Positions 57,895-64,000 of a DNA stretch of 64,000 bases are shown piece after piece. The position numbers and the translations under genes were made by a program. This stretch comes from Coriobacteriaceae bacterium (GTDB lineage Bacteria > Actinomycetota > Coriobacteriia > Coriobacteriales > Coriobacteriaceae), in NCBI GenBank assembly GCA_025757745.1, contig CP107217.1, forward strand, positions 868,001 through 932,000, given 5' to 3'. The stretch's first letter is position 1. Each line of letters opens with the position of its first letter. The notes under the pieces were generated by a model, which saw nothing but the letters and a program-made list of their open reading frames with translations, made no database searches and had not been told where the DNA came from.

Positions 57895-58470
57895 TTAGTT
57901 GAGCTTCAGGGCCTTCTGGATGGGCAGGTAGAGGGCGCCGACCAGAATGGCGTTAAATACGGCGGTCATGGCGACGACGGGCAGCATGGCTGCGGCGAGC
58001 TCGCCCACCACGCCGAGCATGGCCATCTTGATGACCATGAAGATGACGCCCGAGACAAAGGTGGTCACGAATGTTGCGACGATGGCGACGACGGGCTTAA
58101 CCTGGCCGTCCTTGGCGGCGGCGTTGACAATGACGGCCATGAGCATGGCGGCGATACCCTCGGCGGCAAAATCGACAAACGGCGAGGTGGTAGTGATCTG
58201 GATTACGGCCGCCGAGATGAGACCAATGACGAGCGCCTGGCCAATGTTGGGACGAATGACCAGGATGGTGAGGCAGAAGGCCGAGATAATGAACTCGGGG
58301 CTGATCATACCGCCCGAGATGCCCGAGATTGCCTTGCCGACGGTGAAGTTGAGGATGAAGCCGGCGGCAAGCAGAATGGCGAGCAGGACAAGGGCGCGAA
58401 TATCGAGTTTACCGCGGTCGGCGGTCTGGACGGTGCGGGGCTGGGCGGTGGCGGTGGTGTTCTGAGACAT
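57895..58470 (-). CDS. ECF transporter S component, probably tryptophan-specific
   Basis: A 191-residue membrane protein with five or six hydrophobic helices (IRALVLLAILLAAGFILNFT, FIISAFCLTILVIRPNIGQA, GIAAMLMAVIVNAAAKDGQV, AIVATFVTTFVSGVIFMVIK, AMLPVVAMTAVFNAILVGAL), the size of S components, which bind the substrate. Start at 58470 with GAAAGGA upstream. The mRNA leader encodes a peptide with three consecutive Trp codons and a terminator (58550-58685), so the transported substrate is inferred to be tryptophan or a precursor. Sequence alone does not fix this. Confidence 0.82.
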   Translation of the reverse strand: MSQNTTATAQPRTVQTADRGKLDIRALVLLAILLAAGFILNFTVGKAISGISGGMISPEFIISAFCLTILVIRPNIGQALVIGLISAAVIQITTTSPFVDFAAEGIAAMLMAVIVNAAAKDGQVKPVVAIVATFVTTFVSGVIFMVIKMAMLGVVGELAAAMLPVVAMTAVFNAILVGALYLPIQKALKLN

Positions 58471-58549
58471 GGTGAAAGTCCTTTCGGAAGGGAAGTACAA
58501 GAGAAGAAAGCGGAGGCGCGTGATGCGAACGCGATCGGGCTCGAGATAG

Positions 58550-58582
58550 AAAAAGGCCCCCGGTCGAAACCGGAGGCCTTCC
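58550..58582 (-). terminator. Trp attenuator terminator
   Basis: On the minus strand GGCCTCCGG and CCGGGGGCC form a 9-bp stem with loop TTTCGA, then TTTTT. The segment TCGACCG, made of loop and 3' arm, is complementary to CGGTCGA at 58623-58629 just before the leader-peptide stop, which gives an alternative antiterminator pairing. Confidence 0.8.
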
Positions 58583-58616
58583 AATCACCTAGAGCGCAAA
58601 AACAGGCGTGAGGGAC

Positions 58617-58685
58617 TCACTGTCGACCGATCGTATTCGCATCACGCCACCACCAGTTGTTGAGGGACTTCATCGTGTTCATCAT
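58617..58685 (-). CDS. Tryptophan leader peptide (22 residues, WWW)
   Basis: A mini-gene with AAGGAG eight bases before ATG 58685 encodes MMNTMKSLNNWWWRDANTIG followed by RQ and a stop. Three consecutive TGG codons (58647-58655) are the hallmark of transcription attenuation. If charged tRNA-Trp is scarce the ribosome stalls there, leaving CGGTCGA (58623-58629) free to pair with the terminator; when Trp is plentiful the ribosome reaches the stop and covers it, so the terminator at 58550 forms. It controls the ECF S component and probably the whole S-A-T set. Confidence 0.85.
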   Translation of the reverse strand: MMNTMKSLNNWWWRDANTIGRQ

Positions 58686-58879
58686 CTTGGTGGCTCCTTT
58701 CGTGATGCCTTGGCGCGGTCGCACCTCGTTGCTGTTGCGCTGCACTATAGCACAGCGAAGTGTGTGCGGGGAAATCTTTTTTGAAAAGATTTCGGCGGCG
58801 TTTCCTGCCGGTCAAAAGGGCAGGCTGAGCGGGCGGGATGACTCATGCGACCCCGCCCGTCTCTTGGAACGCAAGGGCC

Positions 58880-60679
58880 TTAGGCCTTCTTGCGACGATA
58901 AAGCACGAAGCCGCAGACACCGATGATGACGACGGCGCCAACGGCCATGGCGGCCATGTTGTTGCCCTCGGACTTCTCCTCGGTCGCCTCTTCCTCAGCC
59001 TCGGGCTCGGCAACGTCCTTATCGGAGAGAGCCTCGTCGGCGTAGGTGATGGACTCGACCAGGCAGTCGTTGTCGGCATCGTAGTCACTCGGGACGAACT
59101 CCTCGGAGAAGTCGCCCTCCTTGAGGTAGTCGCGCATCTCCTCGAGCATGGCCTTGCACTTGACGTAGGTGTTCTTGGTCGCTGCCTTGCCGGCCTTGTT
59201 GGCCAGGGCGGTGCGGGCCTCGTTGTCCTCGGCGGCCTGCATGGCCTCGTCGACGGTCAGGTTCTGTTCAATGAGCTCCTTCTGCAGGGCGTCGAGATAG
59301 GCGCGGACGCCGGTGGCGCAGCTGTCGCGGTTCTCATAGGCGAGCGTGTTGATGTCCATGAGGACGTAGTTGATGGAGTTCTTGGGCTCCTCGTTGTTCA
59401 CGACGTCTTCCTCTTCACAGTGATCGAAGGAGACATCCTGATCGCTGAAGTAGGGGCTGACCTCGGTGAGCAGTGCGGAATAGAGGGGGATAGCGACGGA
59501 GAACTCGGCGTTGGAGAGCATCTCCCACTGGATGGTCGCGATTTCGGGGTCCATGCCGTGACGGATCTGGAAGGTGTGGATCTCGGTGTTGCGGTTGGAG
59601 CCGATGGCATAGGCGCCGTCGGTGTTGGCGTTGAGGCCGGCGACATTCTCGCCGCGAGCGGCGAAGGAACGAATCATCTCAAAGGTGTTCCAGTCGGACT
59701 TGCCGGGCTGGAAGAACAGCGGCTGCATCTCGTGGACCAGGGCGCCGGTCGTCGCACGAGCGTCTTCGCGCTCGTCCTTGACGATCTCATAGTCGGTGCC
59801 CTCAGCAAGCGGAGCCATGAAGTAATCGCGGCCCTGGACATAGCGCGACCACTGGTGCATACCGGCCTCGCTAATCTCCTCGCCGTAGGTCTTGGCGACG
59901 TCGAACTTGCCGTCGGTGTACTCGGCAAAGCCCTTCTCCTTAGGCATGGACTCGATGCCCTCGGAGTGGAGGCAGTTCTCGGTGTCGTCGAGGTCGACGT
60001 CATAGGTGAGGTTGCCGATGTTGGGGTTGAGTGAGGCAATATCGTCGGTGAGCCTCATAGCGATCCACTGGTGGCCGGAAAGCGCTGCAAACAACCAGGT
60101 CTCGTTGTTGTCGGCAATGATGATCTGGTCGTTGGAGCAGACGCCCTGCTCGTCAATCAGGCTGCCGAGGAGCTCGACACCCTCACGGGCCGTGGCGCTC
60201 TCGCCCAGAATGACGCTGGCGTAGTTGTACTCGCCGATGCCGGTCTCCTCGGTGACGGGGTCGGCTTCCTCTGCCTTCTCGTTATAGGAGGTGCTCAGCG
60301 TGGCAGAGCAGGAAACGCCCTTTTCGTTGATGCCAGCCTCGGAATATGCGTCGTAACGATCTTCCCACTGAGAGGGGTTGTCGCGAACGAAGGTGTAGCG
60401 GTAGGTTGCGCCCTTGGACTTGTACTCAAAGCCGGACTCGACCGAGGTGTACTTGCTGCCGTCCTTGTGTGCGGGCTCGATGCCAAAGTGCTTGATGTAG
60501 CGCGGGCCGAAGTCCTCGGAGCGTCCGTAGTACGTGTTGCCGTCTGCCGTGAGCTGGCTGCCCATGTAGATCTGGGTGCAAGCGAGCGCCGAAGTCGGCA
60601 TGGCCATAATGGCCGCTGCTCCAAATGCAAGGCCGCAGCCGAGCTTCTTGAGCGTGTTGACAGGATGAGTAAACCTCAT
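58880..60679 (-). CDS. pepD: Secreted, membrane-anchored C69 dipeptidase
   Basis: Ntn-hydrolase dipeptidase of the C69 (PepD) family, 599 residues. A signal peptide (GLAFGAAAIMAMPTSALA) ends right before CTQIYMGSQLTADGNTYYGR, so cleavage would expose the catalytic N-terminal Cys. Further family blocks are RSEDFGPRYIKHFGIEPAHK, DNNETWLFAALSGHQWIAMR and HTFQIRHGMDPEIATIQWEM. The C-terminus has an acidic linker and one helix with basic end (MAVGAVVIIGVCGFVLYRRK), so the enzyme is held on the outer face of the membrane. Start at 60679 with GGAGGG upstream. Confidence 0.9.
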   Translation of the reverse strand: MRFTHPVNTLKKLGCGLAFGAAAIMAMPTSALACTQIYMGSQLTADGNTYYGRSEDFGPRYIKHFGIEPAHKDGSKYTSVESGFEYKSKGATYRYTFVRDNPSQWEDRYDAYSEAGINEKGVSCSATLSTSYNEKAEEADPVTEETGIGEYNYASVILGESATAREGVELLGSLIDEQGVCSNDQIIIADNNETWLFAALSGHQWIAMRLTDDIASLNPNIGNLTYDVDLDDTENCLHSEGIESMPKEKGFAEYTDGKFDVAKTYGEEISEAGMHQWSRYVQGRDYFMAPLAEGTDYEIVKDEREDARATTGALVHEMQPLFFQPGKSDWNTFEMIRSFAARGENVAGLNANTDGAYAIGSNRNTEIHTFQIRHGMDPEIATIQWEMLSNAEFSVAIPLYSALLTEVSPYFSDQDVSFDHCEEEDVVNNEEPKNSINYVLMDINTLAYENRDSCATGVRAYLDALQKELIEQNLTVDEAMQAAEDNEARTALANKAGKAATKNTYVKCKAMLEEMRDYLKEGDFSEEFVPSDYDADNDCLVESITYADEALSDKDVAEPEAEEEATEEKSEGNNMAAMAVGAVVIIGVCGFVLYRRKKA

Positions 60680-60906
60680 GATCCCTCCCAACTGTTGAAA
60701 CCCCGCGAAACCGTACGGAGTTTCAGCTAATAAATACATCTACTAGCCTAAAGGAAGTGTAAAGAGTATTCATTCGACAACAGCTTTTACTCGATGAGCG
60801 TGAAGAAATATACGATGAGCGGATAATAATACTCATTTTATTGCTTTAGTTAAATAAAGGCACCCTGCATTTACTGTAGCTGAATAAAGCGCCAGACAAT
60901 GCTCAA
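60680..60906. other. AT-rich upstream region of pepD
   Basis: No gene seen. GAGTATT (60764-60770) and AATACTC (60828-60834) are inverted, and CGATGAGCG occurs twice between them (60792 and 60813). It probably holds the pepD promoter and perhaps a regulator site. Confidence 0.35.
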
Positions 60907-60955
60907 AAAGAAAACTCTCCCGCTGTTTAGGATTTGCATAAACAACGGGAGAGTC
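60907..60955 (-). terminator. Terminator of the diacylglycerol kinase operon
   Basis: CTCTCCCG-TTGTTTA and its complement form a long stem; on the minus strand it is followed by TTTTCTTTTT. Confidence 0.85.
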
Positions 60956-60987
60956 GATAACTGGATGAATATCATACCAGTGTGGAT

Positions 60988-61080
60988 TTACTTCTTTCGG
61001 CGGTGGATCACATTGATGGCGTAACCAACGAGCATGGCCAAGACGATGACGATAAAGCCAATCAGGGGATTGTCGTTCAT
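60988..61080 (-). CDS. 30-residue single-helix membrane peptide
   Basis: A mini-gene nine bases after the diacylglycerol kinase stop, with AGGAGG upstream of its ATG. The peptide has a short polar start (MNDNPL), one membrane helix (IGFIVIVLAMLVGYAINVI) and a basic end (HRRKK). It is the last gene before a strong terminator, so co-transcription with the kinase is near certain. Such small proteins often modulate a membrane partner; a link with the lipid kinase is only suggested by position. Confidence 0.65.
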   Translation of the reverse strand: MNDNPLIGFIVIVLAMLVGYAINVIHRRKK

Positions 61081-61089
61081 GGGGTCCTC

Positions 61090-62007
61090 CTATTTTCCGA
61101 GCGGTGAAAAATCGTCGACGATGAGGTCGAGACATTGCGGCAGCGCGCGAGCGCCAAAGACGCCGGAGTTGCTGGAGATGATCTCTCCATCGAACTGCAT
61201 ACCCAGCGATGGCGTGCAGGTGATCTTGGCTTCCTTGGTCTGGATGATCTTAAACTGCGGACGGCCGAGCACTTTGCCAGCGGGGTCGAGCGCGGCGGTA
61301 ATTACCGTGGGGAGCAGCTGCATCGTGCGCACGGGCTCAATAACGACGATGTCGACCATGCCGTCGTCCATGCGGCAGTTGGGGAACAGGTTGATGTCGT
61401 TTTGGATGACCGAGGTATTGCCTGCCATGCAGCAGATGCCGTCGAGCTCCTCGACAATGCCGTCGTGCTCAATGGTAAAGTGCGCCACCGTGGGGTTGGG
61501 CGTGGCGAGCGCGGAGAGGAAGTAGGCGATCTCGCCAATGTCGTTTTTGGTGGGAGCGGCCTTCATCATGATCTCGGCGTCGAAGCCCGAGCCGGCGATG
61601 ATGATAAAGCCGTGGCGCTTCTCGTTGCCGTTCTCGTCGAGCCAAAAGAGCTCACCCATGTCCACTTTGACCGTGCGGCCGTCGCGGCAAGCCTTGGCGA
61701 GTGCCGCCGCCTCGGGGGCATTGCCGATGTTGTTAAAGAACAGGCAGGCCGTGCCGGAGGGGAAGACAAGCGTGGGGACACCGCACCCGCGCATCTGGTC
61801 GAGCACGTTGGAGACGGTGCCGTCGCCGCCCGAAACGACCACGCGATCGAACTCGCGAACGTCCGCTACCGCGTCCTCGGGCTCCATGCCATCGCCGATA
61901 AAACGCATCACGACCTCGTCGCCGCCCTGCGCGAGGGCGTGCGTGAACGCGTAGATTTCATCTGAGCTGGGGCCCGATGCCGGGTTGTGGATGATAAGGC
62001 AGCGCAT
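61090..62007 (-). CDS. Diacylglycerol kinase-family lipid kinase
   Basis: A DAGKc/YegS-type lipid kinase of 305 residues, acting at the inner membrane surface. The N-terminal block is CLIIHNPASGPSSDEIYAFT and the nucleotide motif VVVSGGDGTVSNVLDQMRGC. FPSGTACLFFNNIGN is the substrate/Mg region (GTxN-like as GTAC), IIIAGSGFDAEIMMKA follows, and the C-terminal beta domain ends in MQFDGEIISSN. It may phosphorylate diacylglycerol or undecaprenol. Start at 62007. Confidence 0.88.
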   Translation of the reverse strand: MRCLIIHNPASGPSSDEIYAFTHALAQGGDEVVMRFIGDGMEPEDAVADVREFDRVVVSGGDGTVSNVLDQMRGCGVPTLVFPSGTACLFFNNIGNAPEAAALAKACRDGRTVKVDMGELFWLDENGNEKRHGFIIIAGSGFDAEIMMKAAPTKNDIGEIAYFLSALATPNPTVAHFTIEHDGIVEELDGICCMAGNTSVIQNDINLFPNCRMDDGMVDIVVIEPVRTMQLLPTVITAALDPAGKVLGRPQFKIIQTKEAKITCTPSLGMQFDGEIISSNSGVFGARALPQCLDLIVDDFSPLGK

Positions 62008-62105
62008 ACTTACGTTCCCGTTCTGTGACTAACCGAGTATAGTTGTAGAGCAATGCCGATATCCTACCCGTGTTTTTCGGGCCTAACCTTATTCGATGGG
62101 TTGAT

Positions 62106-63239
62106 ATGTACATTTCCACACATCAGGCTCTGGTCGACTTTTGCCAGCGCGCCCGCGAGTTCGACGCGATCGCCGTCGATACCGAGTTTTTGCGCGAGCG
62201 CACGTTTCATCCGCGCCTGTGCCTGGTCCAGATTGCCACCCCCGCCGAGAGTGTCGCTGTCGATCCGCTGGTGATCGACGACCTGTCGCCGCTTGCCGAG
62301 CTTATGGCCGACGAGGGCGTGGTCAAGGTATTCCATGCTTGCTCACAGGACATGGAAGTTATGCTCCATACCGTGGGCGCACTGCCGCGACCGATTTTTG
62401 ACACGCAGGTTGCCGCCGCCTTTTTGGGCGAGCGCCAGCAGATTTCGTATGGTGCGCTCGTTCAGACGTTCTGCGGCGTATCACTGCCCAAGACCGAGTC
62501 GCTGACCGATTGGTCGCGCCGCCCGCTGAGCGATAAGCAGATCGAGTACGCGATCGATGACGTCAAGTACTTAATCGTCGCCTATACCGAGATGATGAGC
62601 CGCCTGCGTGAGCTGGGCCGCGTGGACTGGGTGCTCGACGAGTTGCGTCCTTTGGCCGACGAGTCGCACTACCGCGCCGACCGCCATGAGGCATTCCGCA
62701 AGGTCAAACGCATCAACTCGTGTAGCCGTCATCAGCTGGGCATTGCGCGCGAGCTTGCCGCTTGGCGCGAGGACCGCGCCGAGCGTCGCAACATCCCGCG
62801 CAAGTGGGTCATGTCCGACGATACGCTGCTGGCCCTGGTTAAGCGCAATCCCGTGCGTGTCGAGGAGTTCCGTAGCATCCGCGGTACCGACCAGCTGGGG
62901 GAGCGCGACGTGGATGGCGCGTTGATGGCCATCAAGCGCGGCGCAAGCTGTCCGCACGATCGCCTGCCGCTCATGGTGCGCGGGCATCGCCAGATTTCGC
63001 CGGAGCTTGAGAGCGTGACGGATCTCATGTACGCGCTCATCCGCCTGGTTGCCGAGCGCTCGGGCGTGGCGACCTCGGTCATTGCCTCGCGCGATGACCT
63101 GGCCGACTACATTGAGCATCCTGAGCAAAGCCGTTTGCGCGAAGGTTGGCGTTTTGAGCTTGTGGGCTCGCGCCTGGACGATCTGCTTTCCGGCAACATG
63201 GGGTTGACGGTCAAAGATGGCAAAATTGAATTGCTGTAA
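62106..63239 (+). CDS. rnd: Ribonuclease D
   Basis: 3'-5' exoribonuclease of 377 residues for tRNA 3' maturation. The DEDD exonuclease domain covers residues 1-170: FDAIAVDTEFLRERTFHPRL (Asp, Glu), KVFHACSQDMEVMLHTVGAL (Asp) and QIEYAIDDVKYLIVAYTEMM (Tyr and Asp). An HRDC domain follows (ARELAAWREDRAERRNIPRK, ALVKRNPVRVEEFRSIRGTD), then a second helical repeat. ATG 62106 fits the family start; its ribosome-binding site is weak, and an upstream GTG frame from 62070 is less likely. Confidence 0.92.
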   Translation: MYISTHQALVDFCQRAREFDAIAVDTEFLRERTFHPRLCLVQIATPAESVAVDPLVIDDLSPLAELMADEGVVKVFHACSQDMEVMLHTVGALPRPIFDTQVAAAFLGERQQISYGALVQTFCGVSLPKTESLTDWSRRPLSDKQIEYAIDDVKYLIVAYTEMMSRLRELGRVDWVLDELRPLADESHYRADRHEAFRKVKRINSCSRHQLGIARELAAWREDRAERRNIPRKWVMSDDTLLALVKRNPVRVEEFRSIRGTDQLGERDVDGALMAIKRGASCPHDRLPLMVRGHRQISPELESVTDLMYALIRLVAERSGVATSVIASRDDLADYIEHPEQSRLREGWRFELVGSRLDDLLSGNMGLTVKDGKIELL

Positions 63240-63303
63240 GGAAGCCTAGCCGCTTGATTGGGTAGAATGCCTCCAACGTGTAATTCGATTCGGAGGAATT
63301 CGC

Positions 63304-64000
63304 ATGCCCTATTACTATGGTTACGGCTTTGGCATCGACCCGCTGTACCTGCTGGTTGTCCTTGTTTGTACGGTGCTTGGTCTTGCGGCGCAGAGCTATA
63401 TCAACTCGACGTACAAGACCTGGTCCAAGGTTCGCTCGGACGGCGACACGGGTGCCACGGTCGCTCGCCGCATGCTCGACGCCAACGGTTGCAACGCCGT
63501 GGGTATCAAGGGCGTTGCCGGTGAGCTCACCGACCACTACAACCCGCAGGATAACAACCTGTATCTCTCGGACGCTAACCGTTCGGGCGGATCGGTCGCA
63601 AGCGTTGCCGTGGCCTGCCACGAGGCGGGTCATGCCGCCCAGCGTCAGAGCGGTTACGCCATGATGAAGGTTCGCACCGCCCTGGTCCCGGTCGTCAACT
63701 TTACCCAGAACACCTGGACCATCGTGTTGCTCTTGGGCCTGTTTATGAACATCGCCGGGCTCACGACCCTCGCATTGATCTTCTTCTCGTTTAGTGTGCT
63801 GTTCCAACTCGTTACGTTGCCTGTCGAGATCGATGCCAGTCGCCGCGCCGTGGCGTATATCGAGCAGTCGGGCATGAGTTCCAAGCAGGTCAACGGTGCC
63901 AAGAAGGTGCTGACGGCAGCCGCGCTCACCTACGTGGCGGCGGCGCTCACCTCGATTATTCAGCTGCTCTACCTGATGGCCCGCTACAACAGAAACTCCA
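63304..64000 (+). CDS. YugP-like membrane zinc metallopeptidase (partial, runs off window)
   Basis: At least 232 residues; the window ends before the stop. The protein begins with a Tyr/Gly-rich stretch (PYYYGYGFGIDPLYLL) and one helix. The segment GVAGELTDHYNPQDNNLYLS leads to the zinc motif AVACHEAGHAAQRQSGY (HEAGH, about residue 110), then two or more membrane helices (TIVLLLGLFMNIAGLTTLAL). This is the neutral zinc metallopeptidase family of Bacillus YugP; its substrates are not known. GGAGG lies eight bases before the ATG. Confidence 0.88.
   Translation, partial: MPYYYGYGFGIDPLYLLVVLVCTVLGLAAQSYINSTYKTWSKVRSDGDTGATVARRMLDANGCNAVGIKGVAGELTDHYNPQDNNLYLSDANRSGGSVASVAVACHEAGHAAQRQSGYAMMKVRTALVPVVNFTQNTWTIVLLLGLFMNIAGLTTLALIFFSFSVLFQLVTLPVEIDASRRAVAYIEQSGMSSKQVNGAKKVLTAAALTYVAAALTSIIQLLYLMARYNRNS

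Noticed and set aside
58838..60034. 398-codon plus-strand frame rich in Val/Gly/Leu opposite pepD
   Set aside because: Composition artefact of antisense reading; pepD is clearly real.
1..64000. CRISPR array or cas genes
   Set aside because: No regularly spaced direct repeats and no Cas-like proteins were seen; the repeats found are isolated palindromes.

Overview
The window looks like a chromosomal segment of a Coriobacteriia actinobacterium, most probably Collinsella (C. aerofaciens group). The pointers are the GC-rich backbone with strong Shine-Dalgarno sites, the gene mix (EttA, C69 dipeptidase, glutamine-dependent NadE, LDH, acetylase-variant lysine genes, a D-aspartate ligase/racemase pair) and intergenic palindromes of the kind seen in coriobacteria. 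This is inference from content, not from a marker gene.

Layout. 1-1814: pgi. 1890-4758: a three-gene block on the minus strand (unknown protein, ClpP-like protease, soluble VirD4-like ATPase) that looks like a remnant of a conjugative element. 5248-6814: two HAD phosphatases. 6965-13785: a GntR-controlled catabolic operon (YfcC transporter, amidohydrolase, epimerase, FrlB-like SIS deglycase, FrlD-like kinase), best read as Amadori-compound (fructosamine) use. 13789-14017: a MITE-like element. 14025-15619: TatD and TcdA. 15730-15960: a candidate type I toxin-antitoxin locus. 16080-17055: an SdpR/SdpI pair. 17240-18919: EttA. 19200-20706: an AT-rich pair encoding a Tat-exported papain-like protein and a lipoprotein. 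20752-23142: two cell-envelope or unknown proteins.

23314-28892 is the most unusual region. An IS3-family element is inserted close to the 3' end of a small gene. It is followed by an AT-rich cluster: DUF2087 protein, MFS transporter, B12-binding radical SAM enzyme interrupted by one in-frame amber codon, and a 36-residue peptide gene with a perfect ribosome-binding site. This has the form of a RiPP biosynthetic cluster.

29023-35910: nadE, aminotransferase, ldh, a DUF2974 hydrolase flanked by 31-bp repeats, and a YejK/NdpA-like protein. 36093-41459: lysine/diaminopimelate genes, with dapH, dapB and a fused lysA-dapA behind a lysine riboswitch, and a divergent M20 deacetylase. 41874-48869: MFS transporter, M20 dipeptidase, two-subunit aconitase X and an old-yellow-enzyme reductase. 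49093-51521: FxLYD-like protein, HTH protein and Ser/Thr kinase. 51532-55067: peptidoglycan hydrolase divergent from a D-aspartate ligase/racemase pair. 55192-58685: a complete ECF transporter (S, fused A1A2, T) behind a Trp leader peptide and attenuator. 58880-64000: secreted C69 dipeptidase, a 30-residue membrane peptide, diacylglycerol kinase, RNase D and a zinc metallopeptidase cut by the window end.

Two intergenic elements of 98 and 99 nt (35953-36050 and 57789-57887) share a conserved internal core inside different stems, with one compensatory base-pair change. They look like one family of structured elements.
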